Source of the DNA: Macrotrachela quadricornifera
Lineage: Eukaryota; Rotifera; Eurotatoria; Philodinida; Philodinidae
Direction: 5' to 3'
NCBI GenBank assembly: GCA_022393335.1
Contig: JAJEKB010020467.1
Coordinates: forward strand, 352,028-416,027
DNA: 64,000 nt
The stretch's first letter is position 1. Every line of letters begins with the position of its first letter. The notes under the pieces were generated by a model. That model was not told the DNA's origin, ran no database searches, and saw only the letters and a program-made list of their open reading frames with translations. Position numbers and translations under genes: made by a program. Shown piece by piece: positions 9,841 through 21,198 of this stretch.

Positions 9841-12059
9841 ATGGTCGATAGTGTAGAAGAAAATTTAGTTCAATTTGAAAAAATAAATAACATTCAAGAA
9901 TTGAAAACAGTTGATGAAATCTATGCATATGATCCTAATATTCAACAATCAATTTTAGAAAATCGATTATAGTTACAAAAGTAAAATTAATTCTATTATT
10001 TTATTTAAAAGAAATATTTCATTGTTTCTTTTTAATTTTAAGTCCAACTTATTTTAAACGATGTAAAATATCAGCTTTGGCTTTATTAAAAATAGTTATA
10101 CATACACGTTCAGATGATACATGTGAAATTATGGGCATGTTATTAGGAAAAATTGATGGTGAAAATGTAATTGTAATGGATTCATTCGCTTTGCCTAGAG
10201 AAAATATAGGTAAAGATTATATCTTCATCTTTACCCTTAACATTTGATTTCGCATGAATTATAATCTAATTCATTTTTTTTTATTCTAGTAACTTGTGTT
10301 AATCCTCAACAACAAGCAGATCAATATACGAATTCATATATATCATTGGCTAAAGAAGTATATCGTCTTGAAAATATTATTGGATGGTATCATTCACATC
10401 CAGGCTATGGTTGTTATTTAGGCAACATAGATATTTCTAAACAAATGTTTTATCAAAAGTATCACGATCCATTCGTTGCTATTGTGGTAATAAAGAGGAA
10501 CTTTCATATACTATTTTTTTGTAACAAAAATTGAATGCATTTATTTAGATTGATCCAATACGAACAATATCGACTGGTGAAATTGATATTAGAGCATTTC
10601 GAACGTTTCCAGAAGGATATAAAGTTGAAAATGAAATGATTGAATATTAAGAAGTATCATTGAATAGAATCGAAAATTCACTTGTTTATTACAACAAATA
10701 TTATTCACTTGAAATATCTTTTTTTAAATCATTATTTGACAATCATATTCTTGAACATTTATGGAATAGATATTGGATTCGCACATTAAGGTTTGTATCG
10801 TATTATTTCTATTCATCTTTGCAATGTTGAAAGAAATTTTTTCTAGTACATCAACATTCTTAACTAATGTTGATTATATTACAAGTCAAATCAATGATGT
10901 AGCAGATAAACTTGAACAAGCAGAAAGTCATTTAGAACAAAGAAATGATTTACCATTAGTTAAACAAGATCAAAAACAATGTGATAAATTGACAAAAGCA
11001 GCAGAGGTTTGGTAAAAGAAATTAAAATCATTTAAAAGCGAATTTTCTAACTTAATCGATTTTTATTTAGCACGAAAACAGCTGTCGAAGCAATTAATTC
11101 TCTACTTAGGTCTGACCAAAAGTTCGTGCAGCATTAAATAAAGATATAAAGATAAGGAGATATTTTTAGTTTTATTTTATCATATGTTGAGGATAGTTGT
11201 CAGTATTATTTATGCCAAGACCAATCATTTCGACACAATTTGTTAAAAGTTTTTTTGAAGTCTTTTTCTTCAAAAAATTTCAGGTATCTTGGAAACCGCA
11301 TGAATTAATCGTTTTTGATTTCTTTTAAAAATTCAGCAAAATTTTGTTCGATCATGTCAGTTGTGTTCTAGTGCCACTAGAGATAGGTCATAGATTTTTT
11401 TAGGGTACGTCAGTCATAAGTCATTTGATGCTAGCTGGCTTATTGAGGACAAACCAGCTAACATTATTGTTCATGAAGACAGGTTTTAATCAAAACTTGA
11501 AGGTGATGTATTCTTTAAATGAAATAATTCTGTGTAGGTAAAGACAAGATCATAGAGTACAAGTACTATATCGAAAATTGTTTGAAGTCCTTTTTTAGTG
11601 GAATATGAGAACAAATAGAGATATCAGATTCAAAATGCACAAAAATGCTTCATGATCATCGATGGCTTCATACTCATCCAATATTATTAATTATTTGACA
11701 GAAGAAAATATCAATATAATGTCTTATCTACCTTATTCCTCAGACCTGACACTATGTAATTCCTGACTAACTAATTTTAACAAACGTAGTTTAAGTAATT
11801 AAAGAAGTGAAACTTCGTTAGCTCATGCGGTTTCCAAGATACCTGAAATTTTTTGAAGAAAAAGACTTCAAAAAAACTTTTAACAAATTGTGTCGAAATG
11901 ATTGGTCTTGGCATAAATAATACTGACAGCTATCCTCAACATATGATAAAATAAAACTAAAAATATCTCCTTATCTTTATATTTTTATTTAATGTTGCAC
12001 GAACTTTTGGTCAGACCTAAGTAATGGCTCAAGTAATTAAAGAACGTTTGTTTAATTAG
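9841..12059 (+). pseudogene. CSN5: COP9 signalosome subunit 5 (CSN5/JAB1), disrupted
   Basis: CSN5 is the JAMM metalloprotease that removes NEDD8 from cullins. Six exons can be read: 9841-9980, 10043-10209, 10290-10486, 10549-10790, 10847-11011, and 11071-11104 joined to 12024-12059. All phases match and total 981 nt, equal to 326 residues plus stop, against 334 in human CSN5. The JAMM site is intact: Glu in CEIMGMLLG, then [10 protein letters not shown] and the Asp of GNIDIS. The start VDEIYAYD and the end AQVIKERLFN are also conserved. Three lesions break it: TAG at 9970-9972, TAA at 10648-10650 (where relatives have a Gln codon), and a mariner in the last exon. ATG 9841 directly follows an acceptor-like TTTTACAG, so an upstream 5' exon is possible. 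Confidence 0.85.
11105..12021 (+). mobile_element. Mariner-type element inserted in the last CSN5 exon
   Basis: The element is 917 bp, bounded by TA (11103-11104 and 12022-12023). The inverted ends begin CTTAGGTCTGACCAAAAGTT and stay similar for about 190 bp, which is long for a mariner. Taking out the element plus one TA restores the CSN5 reading ...NSL|MAQVIK, so the boundaries are firm. The middle holds remains of a mariner transposase: MHKNAS then NYLTEENINIMSYLPYSSDL at about 11634-11755, the counterpart of the second catalytic Asp block and the PYSPDL block. There are several stops and apparent deletions. Confidence 0.85.
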
Positions 12060-13267
12060 ATGACATTTCATTGAATTATGTCTCTTGTCGTATTATTTTT
12101 TCATTTATACATTTTTAAACCATAATAAGTTTGCTTTTTTTTTAAACATAAAATATTATGAATTCTTCTCTTCTAGATCTTTTTTTTTGAAATATGAGAA
12201 TAATATTAGTATACAATTTTGAAAAAGACTTGAGTCATTATTTATTGCATTGATTAATTCGAATAATGACTTTTGAAATATTAGTGAAAATGGTACATTT
12301 CGAAGAAATGTTTGAAACATAAAACTTTACCACAGTAAGAATACTTAATAAATGGTGTAAAAGCTTTACACTGACGTATGTGACAATGATTGTTGCCAAA
12401 ACAGAAACAGATCTTTTTAAGGGGACCTCCTTCTTAAGCAAACCCAATTTTTCAAAAAAATTTGAAGTCGAGTTTTTTTCATAGGAAGATGCGCTGGAAA
12501 CGTAGCTTTTAGAATATATATAGGTTTTCAAAAAACGAATGGATTTTCATAGACTTATCGAAAAAAAACTCGACCTCGCTATCATGAATTAAAAAAATTT
12601 GTGATTTTTAAAAATTTTTATTTTTTGAAAACTGAGCTAATTTTGGTATTACCATTGAATAGAACACTTTTGTATCTATCCTTAAGCACTTCCTAACAGA
12701 AAAAGATGTGGATTATGAGGGTATATCGAAACTTATTTATTTGGGATTTATTTATTTACTAAGGATTTATTGAGGCTATATAGCTGTATTAATATTTCAG
12801 CGCACCTTCACTCTTACCCCCCCCCCCCCCCCTCTTCCATCTCCCGTACTCGCCCTCACCCTCAATAGGAGTTATATGGAATCTATTTTAAGATGTATAG
12901 GGATTTATTAAAAAATTCGAATAAATCCCAAAAAAACCGATCCCGATACCTGCTGGTTTGCCCTATTTGTAAGATATTTTGAAAAGGCTAACGATATATA
13001 TTGAATATCTGCCATTTTATTACGATTTTTTTTGAATTTCAAGAAAATTTTTTTTGAAACTTATCGTTTTTTTCAAAACATGGCTTTTTGGTGGCAAAGT
13101 CCAAAATAACTCTCGCTGAGCTTAAGATATTTCTAAGATTTTTTTATTTTAAAAGTCCAAATAAGAGTAAAGTTTTGTCCGAACGGATTTTCTATAATTG
13201 ACTCTTAGTCTGAGAAAAGTAAAATTAGCTGTCACCGGGTCACCCGTTTTTGTTGTGATTTACACAC
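12060..13267. other. Intergenic, no gene seen
   Basis: This stretch is AT-rich with a poly-C run at about 12819-12832. The minus-strand open frame at 12238-12531 lacks any recognisable domain and lies in low-complexity sequence. Confidence 0.4.
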
Positions 13268-13741
13268 TAGGGGTGGGCCATTTGACTTAACTTAAAATTA
13301 AGTTAAGTTTTTTTACTTAACACTTAATATTAAGTATTAAGTTTTTTCATTAAAAATTAAAACTTAATATTAAGCGTTAAGTAAACACTTAACGCTTAAT
13401 ATTAAGCGTTAAGTAAACACTTAACGCTTAATATTAAGCGTTAAGTGAAAACACTTAATTAAGTGACTTAATTAAGTAAAATTAAGTTTTTCCATTTCAA
13501 CTCAATTTCAATTAATCAAGCTTTTTTAACAAGTTTTTCCACTCCATGCTTAATATTAAGGTGAGGAACGAAAAACTTAATTTCACTTAATTAAGTCACT
13601 TAATTAAGTGTTTTCACTTAACGCTTAAAATTAAGTTTTAATTTTTAATGAAAAAACTTAATACTTAATATTAAGTGTTAAGTAAAAAAACTTAATTAAG
13701 TCACTTAATTAAGTTGAATTAAGTTAAGTGACCCACCCCTA
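13268..13741. mobile_element. hAT-type foldback MITE built of TTAAGT units
   Basis: Ends TAGGGGTGGG and CCCACCCCTA are inverted. The flanks TTACACAC (13260-13267 and 13742-13749) are a perfect 8-bp target duplication, the length made by hAT transposases. The 474-bp inside is almost wholly a dense inverted array of ACTTAA, TTAAGT and TTAAGCGTTAAG units. It can fold into a long hairpin and has no coding capacity. Confidence 0.85.
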
Positions 13742-14333
13742 TTACACACCACGTCCAATAGAATGTTCATAAAAAATGAATGAAGAAGAATTTCAAAGTG
13801 CTGTTCAGATAAAAGTTGGGCATAGGCGTTAGCTTTAAACTGGAGATGGAAGTCGGCAACAGAGGTGTTCACAGGGCGTCTTTTTTAGTCTTGTCTTGTT
13901 CTGCTGCCCTGCTCTGGTCTGCGTTGCCCTGAGAGAAAAATGACATGTCAAAATATGTGTGCCCTGTCTTGTCCTGTTGTCAGAGCAGAGCACACAGAAG
14001 ATTTCAATTGAATGTTTTTGTACGATCAATCCAAAGATTAAATATTCCTTCTATTGATGTAGAAATAAATTTTTTATTTAAATCTGACAATTTTAGAACA
14101 GAACTTAGATAATCATCATTTAAAGGAAATGATGAACATCATTTGGAGGGAAACGTTCATCGGATAAGCAATACAGCAAGCGAGGTAAAATCCATCAATG
14201 ACAATTGATATGAGAGAATAACTCATAGTGGAGAAAGGGGAAAATACCACGTATATATGATGAACGAACGTCGAAAAAAAGAAAAGATTAAACGTACATG
14301 ACAACGTGTATCGAAGGAAAGGAAAAAACCAGA

Positions 14334-15106
14334 CATAACGGATGGTCGGAGAATTTTGGGACAAAATACTTGACTCTTTTTCGTGCTTTTAAATGCAATG
14401 GAAAGAAGTAAGAAATAGTTAGCCAGAAGCAAAATTTCATGCTCTTTCAGAATAACTAATTAGAATTTTTCTACGACTTTTGGCTATTGAGCTAGAAGTA
14501 AATCTTTAAAAGACTCAAAAATTTCTTTTGGACGACAAAAACACATGAAATTTGTTTCAGGTGTTCTATAGAATTTTATTGAATATACGAAAAGATACTG
14601 GAAAGATAAAGAAATTAATTCTCTACAAAATGGTATATGTGAATCGCCTTTCCTCCAAATACTTTAGGAGCAACAAAGGCTTTTTAAAAATCTATCACAC
14701 TAAAAATCGTAATTTTTTCAACTTTCAAATTTTCAGGTAAAATGATTCTCTGTCATAAGTCTCCTATTTTTGAACGGATTGATCTAAATACGACATTCTT
14801 GCACCATCTTGTAGAGGATATATTAGACTACAATACTATGTATTTTATGAGTTTCTGTTATGCCTTTAAAAAGTCCAGTGAACCTCACAAAAGTAAGATT
14901 TTACCTTCCCAAACGGAATTTTTAAGCCTTTTGAAGATTTATTTCTAGTTCAATAGCTCAAAGTCAGAGAAAAATTCTGATTATATATTCTGAAAGAGCA
15001 TCAAATTTTGATTCTGGCTCACTACTTCCGACTCCTTCCCATTGCATTTAAATGCACGAAAAAGAGTCAAATATTTTGTCCCAAAATTTTCCGACCATCC
15101 GTTATG
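14334..15106. mobile_element. Foldback element with arms of about 200 bp, nested in the hAT element
   Basis: The left arm begins CATAACGGATGGTCGG and the right arm ends CCGACCATCCGTTATG. The arms are inverted copies over about 200 bp, including AATTTTGGGACAAAATA, CTCTTTTTCGTGC and ATGCTCTTTCAGAAT. The middle of about 370 bp has two short frames without a recognisable domain. TAA/TTA at the tips would allow a TA target duplication. Confidence 0.7.
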
Positions 15107-15359
15107 ATGAAAGAAACCAACTAACATAAGTGAAGGATAGAGAGATAGGGCGAGATATCAAAATATTAATGACTACCTAACAATTTTCTTTGTTGTAATT
15201 ATGCTGCTTATATCTGTCATTTCTGCTATTCCTGTTAGACTACGTATGTGCTGTACAAATAAGAAAGATCTAGAAGTAGCTGCAACCACATTTGTAGTAA
15301 TTTTTTGTGAAATACGATCTAAAAGAGAGTGTTGAAGTGTTTAAGTGTAGAAATTTGCC

Positions 15360-15720
15360 CCCCCCCCCCCCCACAGACGTGACAGACATCCTTAGCAACG
15401 GCTTATCATAGACGTGACAGACACCCTTAGTAACAGCAGATCACAGACGTGACAGACATCACAGACCGTGACGGACAGGCAAGAGTACCATCTCAAACCG
15501 TAACCTACATCTTAATGTATTATTTAATTATTTGACTAGTTTTTAACTAATTAAACAGGTTTAATTGATTAATTGACTTTTAATTAATTAATTCGTGTCT
15601 GATTAAGCAATTAATGTTTATTTAGTTAATTAATTCGTGTTTAATTAATTAAATACCTATTGCAGATCGTGACCAACACCTAAGTTGATTAATTAATTCG
15701 CATCTAATTGATTAATTATC
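15360..15720. repeat. Poly-C tract, CAGACGTGACAGACA repeats and TTAATTAA-rich array
   Basis: A run of C at about 15358-15372 is followed by three copies of (C)AGACGTGACAGACA spaced about 36-37 bp apart and a related fourth (CAGACCGTGACGGACA). After that come several imperfect repeats of a motif ending TTAATTAATTCGTGT. No coding signal is seen. Confidence 0.6.
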
Positions 15721-16263
15721 CTTTAGAGACAGGATGTTGAGCTCCTCATAGAGAATGAGAAACGCGGTCTAAAGTCATCACATATTATGACAGATAGCTT
15801 CAGGATGCTATCAGGGATCATGTATAACTCAAGTCTAGTTAAAATATTAATGGAGTATCTTCTCATTGAAGTTATATGGTCTATAGGCAGGAATAATGCG
15901 GAAGCATGCCCAGTTATACATAAAACACCGATTTTTTGAGAATTACTAACAATGAGTGTATCGTGTTTCACATTTTTAATCCCGGAGGGATTGCGCTGAA
16001 AGCTTTCTATTATGTTGCACTTTAATGCAAACAAAATTGCCTGTTAAAGTATCCAGGGCGATAATATCTCGACCTGTCTTGTCCTACCCTGCAAAATAGC
16101 AGGCAAGGCACACGTAAAGATCTTCGCCCTGTCCTGTTGACACCTCTAGTTGGTAAAGACCCTATTTCATATGACATGAACAACCCTATGTTTTGCCTTT
16201 AGAATAGTGAGGAACTAGTGATGTTCGTCTGGACGTAAGGTTTCTACTAGATGTCACTGGAAA

Positions 16264-16803
16264 TAGAGATGTGCAGGGGCCCCCTACCCTGTCCTACCCT
16301 ACCCTACCCTGCAGGGTAGGGTAGGGTTAGGGTATGAAGAGCGTAGGGTAGGGTAGGGTAGGGTTAGGGTACGAAGTACGTAGGGTAGGGTTAGGGTATG
16401 GAGTACGTAGGGTAGGACAGGGTCAGAGTTTAAAAATTTGTTAGCTGAGGCACTTAATACAATTGTTGTAATCATAATTTTATCTGATTCTTTGCTTATT
16501 GTTTCAGGACTGTAAAAAGATGAACATCTTCCGGTGACATCTTTCGAATAGTGGTATCCTAGTAGATTGGTAAAAACTAGAGATGTGCAGGGGCCTCTTA
16601 CCCTGCTTTACCCTACCCTACCCTGCAGGGTAGGGTAGAGTCAGGGTATGAAAAGCGTAGGGTAGGGTAGGGTTAGGGTATGAAGAGCGTAGAGTAGGGT
16701 AGGGTTAGGGTATGAAGTACGTAGGGTAGGGTAGGGTCAGGGTTTAAAAATTTTGCTATGACAGGGTACAGGGTAATGAAAACGCTTACCCTGCACATGT
16801 CTA
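16264..16803. mobile_element. hAT-type MITE carrying two arrays of GGGTA/TAGGG repeats
   Basis: Ends TAGAGATGTGCAGGG and CCCTGCACATGTCTA are inverted. The flanks ACTGGAAA (16256-16263 and 16804-16811) are a perfect 8-bp duplication. The element holds two internal arrays at about 16281-16435 and 16605-16745, made of TACCCTACCCTGCAGGGTAG followed by repeats of GTAGGGTAGGGTTAGGGTAT and GAAGAGC/GAAGTAC. A second copy of the left end (TAGAGATGTGCAGGGGCC) sits inside at about 16578, so one unit seems to have been captured or duplicated within another. Confidence 0.75.
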
Positions 16804-16817
16804 ACTGGAAATCCATA

Positions 16818-17265
16818 CATGTAGAACTCGAAGACTCTACTCGAGTATTACAAGTTTTACTCCAGTTTTCAACTATTCAACTTTTAAAAGTTTTAATACT
16901 CGAGTATTTGAGTTTTCAATTTTTCAACTATTCAACTTGAGGGTGAGGTTATGGGTGTGGGTGAGGGGTGAGGGTGTGGGTGAGGGTGTCAAAGAACCGG
17001 TATCTGTAGGCTGCGATCAAATGCTACCGACAGCATCTTGGAGGCGGCATCCTATAGACAGGATCGTGTAGGCAGCGTTACTGTAGACAGTATTCTGCAG
17101 GCACCATCCTATACACAGCATCCTACAGGCAGCATCCTATAGTGGCATCCTTAATTTATCATATAGTAATAGTTGAATAGTTGAAAAGTCGAATACTCGA
17201 GTATTAAAAGTTTAAAACTCGAGTAAAATTTTAATACTCGAACCGAGTTAACGAGTTCTACACTA
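16818..17265. repeat. Inverted-repeat element with ACTCGAGTATT arms, G-rich array and GGCAGCATCCTATA repeats
   Basis: The left arm from TGTAGAACTCG and the right arm ending CGAGTTCTACA are inverted. Both carry ACTCGAGTATT and TTCAACTATTCAACT. Between them lie a G-rich stretch (about 16935-16990, GAGGGTGTGGGTGAGGGG) and degenerate repeats of about 24 bp containing GGCAGCATCCTATA (about 17000-17150). No target duplication was found. Confidence 0.55.
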
Positions 17266-17828
17266 CGGGCCTGTAGGCGTTGAGACAGTGTTGAAATGAT
17301 GCTAGGGCGCTGAAATACTGGAAGCGGCAATAAACCGTTGTTAACTGTTTGATTAACTAAGAAATTAATGACAAACAATCTAAAATTTTTATCATCATGC
17401 TATCATCCTTAAGATAGAAGTTTCATCAATACTAGATAAGAAAAGAATTATTTAGTTATTCTATAAATTTATACTTCGATTCAAACACGGAATTCAACCG
17501 AGTATCAATAGAGGAGAAGAATTTTACTTTTTGAAAATAACCTCTGGTTGTCGTCGATTTCCACAAAAACAGACGAGAGGAGTGTGCCACGAGAAAAAAA
17601 TTAAAAAAGCATCTATCAAGATATGGATTTATTTCTCCTTCTGAACATGCAAGATTCTATTTTGTTGTCATGAAGATAATTACATTATTATGATTCAACA
17701 ATAGCAGCATTGAAATACGTTGCCAAAAGTAAACAGTTGAAAAAAAAATTCGAAAGTAGTTGTTGTGGTATGAATACTTATTCATGTAAAATAAAGAATA
17801 GAATCGATTTTTTTATATTTCTAGTAAT

Positions 17829-20800
17829 ATGGACGACGCAGTGCTCGTCTGGCTGTATTCTGCTGATACTATTGAATTAGATGAGATAATTCTTAAAAAT
17901 AATCCTCAAAAGTTTGTTAATGACGTTCGATTCTTTGATGATGTTGATGAATGTATTCAAGATTTGTTATCTATATGTGAAGAAAAAGTATTTGTACGAC
18001 TTGAATATGGTTTATCATATTTAGTTAACATTTTGAACGATTTCAATCAAATTCGATATATATATCTTAGTGAACCAACCAAATATAAAGATACTAGTAA
18101 GATTCGTGGTGTATTTAAGAATGATGTTCAATTATTCTATCAACTTGAAAAAGACATTAATGTTTGGAAAAATAGTCAAGTCTATTTAACATTCTGTGAT
18201 GCTGATGTAATACGTATGGAAACAACAACACAAAATGTTCAAAGTGATCCGGCACGTTTTATGTGGTCACAGATCTTATTTGAATATTTACTGGAGATAC
18301 CACCACCGGAAAATAATCCACATAGAGATTTGCTTGAAGAAGCACGACGTATCTATCATAATGATCAACGTGCACTTACTCAAATTGATAATTTTGAACG
18401 TGAATATACAGCAAATGATGCTATTAAATGGTATACAGGGAACTCATTTGTTTATCGATTAGTCAATAAAGCATTGCGCACTCGAGATATCGGTTTAATC
18501 TTCAGATTTCGATTTCTTATTCAAGATATTTATAAACAATTGAAGGATGAACATAAAAAAGCATTAGCCGGTATGTGCTTTTAAAATTGTCAATGATATA
18601 AAATATAGTTAACACTGCAGTGTACATATATCAAATCATATTTATAATATTGTTTTTCTGATAGAAAAGAAATCTTTCATTATATTGGTTTTATTTTATG
18701 ACGATTAAAATAGAGACTCATTTCCGAAATTAGTCAGATTAGGACTTGGTGTTTCTGATGAGCTCTATTTCTCGCCACAAACCAGGGACTGATGGAACAC
18801 ACGATATTCCATATTTCGTCTCATCCACAAACTGAGTATGGATCAAAGTATCACGGGATACTCTCTAAAAAAAGGAGCTTTGAAGAACCATTTCAGGCTC
18901 GAAAACGTTCTGCATTGTATTCAACGGTAGAACTCCCTAAAAATGATTCAGAACAAAAAAAAATAGATTCCAGAGAGGGTTTAAGCTCCATTTTTTTGTA
19001 CGAAATCATTTTCATGGCTTCTGCGGTTGGATCTAATACAGAACTTTTTAGAGCCCCTTCTTTTAGAAAGTGCAGAACATGCAGAATTGAATACTTATCC
19101 TTTTCTTTTCGGTCAATGAATAGTAAGCAATAAATAACCATCACCTTTTTCTATCATCGTGGCGGTCAGTTTCGTCTGAAATGACGAATGAAAAACAGTA
19201 ATGAACGTTCCTTCATGATATACACTATGCATATTCTTTATGTGCGCACATGTTTCTCAATCTCGCACATCAATAAGGCAGAGCGAAGGCATCTGCGTAT
19301 TGTATCTTGACAAAGTACTTCTTCGTACATGATTTGGAGATTTAATAAAATCAAAAGTTACTAACTCTTCGCGATTTTCTATTCTCTTGTACTTGTCCAA
19401 CAGCACATTTACTCTTCCTCACTCTGTATTATGACATTCAGAGTTCGTTCATCTCGGATAATGTACTCTTGACTTAATCTTTCAATGAAGTACTACTGAC
19501 TCCAATAAATGCTATTTATCTGTGAAATATATAAACATGTTCGTATGTATCATATTGAATTTTATGGTGGAGAAAATTCGGTGGAACTAGGTGAGAGAGA
19601 GCGCTAACGAGAAATTTCCGATGGATCATGACGAGACAAAATTTTGTTATCCCGTAAATCTCAGACAAGGACTGTGGAATAGTATTCATTGTTTACTTTG
19701 GCAAACAGTGTTAGGAATAGAATTGAAATGCAGATTTATCTATTTTTTATCAGAATATAAGTATAAATGATAAAATCTTTTTCATTATTTAGACATACAA
19801 CTTCCGATAACTCTCTATCGTGGTCAACTAATGTCAATAGATGAATTTAATCAATTACAAATAAATACAAATCAATTTATTTCTGTGAATACGTTTCTAT
19901 CGACAACAAAATATCGTCAGGTAGCTGAGTTCTTGATAGAAGGAGGTTCATTAAATTCTGATCTCATACCAGTTGTATTTGAAATTCTGATTGATTCAAC
20001 TTGTGATGTGTCTCGTTTACCACCATTTGCAGACATTACCAATTTGAGTGTTATGAAGGATGAAAATGAAATACTTATTTCTATGGGTACTGTCATGCAG
20101 CTTACGTCAGTGACTAAAATCAATTCAACGATTGGAATAGTGCATTTACGAATGTGTCAGTACGATGATCCTTCCCTAGCTCAAATGAAAGGATATTTTT
20201 GCAAGGATATTAAAAAACTACACCTAATCAAGTCGTCTCATGTTGATCAAGTTGCTAATATACTTTACAGCATGGGCGAATATAAAAAAGCCGAACAAAT
20301 ATTAAACATGTTACCAGTAGATGAAGATTCTATCCGTAATACTTTACGATCAACATTAACATTTAGCTCGCGAGTGAGTCAACAGCTCTTAGTCACCGAG
20401 GATCCTCAAACATATTTAGAAAGTCAACTTCCAAATATCAATAATCTGCTTCAAGATCTTAGCAATATTCCTATCTTTTCAGATTCATGTCGATCAATAA
20501 TAAGGTGTGCATATGATCATTTTACGCTTTATAAGAAATTCATTGAAAATGATGAATTATCTATTGAATTATGCCAAGCTATGGAACAAAATTTAGAAAC
20601 TCTTGTTACTTCAAGCTTATCAGAATTACCTTCGATGCATCCCGATTTGATTTGGTTGTATATTGTTCGAGGTCAAATAACAGCTATGCTAGGTAGACAT
20701 GTTCAAGCTATGAATTATTATGATAAGGCATTGGCTGAATGTAAAAATTCATTAGATAAAACTCATCCATTTTATACTGGTCTCCTTGGTTTAATGGTTT

Positions 20801-21198
20801 TTAGTTGTATGAAAATCAATGACGATACACGAGCAGAAGAACTTATACAGCAGTTTGCTAGTCGCCAATCCCCATTATACCTATCGTCTATAGATACATT
20901 ACAAATTTCTGCTCGATTCTTTGAGAAACGTGAAGATTGGCAATCAGCTATTGCTTGTTATAAAGATATTCTTGAAATACCTCAGTTATCACCCAATTCA
21001 CAGATAGCTGTTAAAGCTCATATGAATATTGGAAATGCATTTAGGAAACTAGGATATTTGGATGCTGCCCTTACCAGTTGCCAGACTGCACATAATCTTC
21101 AATTGCAACATCAACCATTAGATCATCCACTTACAAATAAACTTCAAGAAATAATAAAGAACACTCAAGAATTATTGTTAGCATATGGATTTGATTAG
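17829..21198 (+). CDS. ADP-ribosyltransferase with TPR repeats, 715 aa
   Basis: This is an arginine-type mono-ADP-ribosyltransferase (R-S-ExE class), which moves ADP-ribose from NAD+ to a protein target. Exons are 17829-18570 and 19793-21198 (GCC G|GTATGT ... ATTTAG|AC), total 2148 nt. Residues 1-120 form the bdelloid-specific N-terminal domain starting with VLVWLYSAD. The ART fold follows, with Arg257 in LYRGQ, the Ser/Thr motif FLSTT at about 282-286 and Glu338/Glu340 in KDENEIL. TPR-like helices (YSMGEYKKAEQIL, MLGRHVQAMNYYDKAL, REDWQSAIACYKDIL, FRKLGYLDAALTS) fill about 395-700. All catalytic residues are present. The intron is 1222 bp, far longer than the neighbours' introns. A TTTCTAG acceptor lies just before ATG 17829, so an upstream exon may exist. 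Target and location are unknown. Confidence 0.85.
18571..19792. other. Oversized 1.2-kb intron of the ART-TPR gene
   Basis: Canonical GTATGT and TTTAG ends enclose about 1.2 kb that is more GC-balanced than the usual introns. I saw no clear inverted ends or target duplication. Overlapping open frames on both strands (about 18792-19144) show no domain. A transposon insertion into a short intron is the simplest explanation but is not shown. Confidence 0.45.

Larger units (their letters stand above)
13860..16148. mobile_element. Large hAT-type non-autonomous element with nested insertions
   Basis: The ends are CAGAGGTGTTCACAGG on the left and, reverse-complemented, TAGAGGTGTCAACAGG on the right. 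The 8-bp flanks GTCGGCAA (13852-13859) and GTTGGTAA (16149-16156) differ by two transitions, fitting an old hAT target duplication. The 2.3-kb interior has no recognisable transposase. It holds a foldback (14334-15106), a poly-C run and short tandem repeats (15360-15480), and TTAATTAA-rich sequence (15540-15720). Confidence 0.65.

Noticed and set aside
9970..10650. In-frame TAG and TAA in CSN5 as possible stop-codon recoding
   Set aside because: Intact genes in the window use TAA and TAG as ordinary ends, and the same CSN5 copy also has a transposon in its last exon, so simple decay explains it.
16930..16990. Internal telomere or chromosome end
   Set aside because: The G-rich stretch is short and irregular and lies between inverted arms with genes on both sides.
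18792..19144. Overlapping plus and minus frames inside the ART-TPR intron as genes
   Set aside because: Neither shows a known motif; they mirror each other and lie between good splice sites of one gene.
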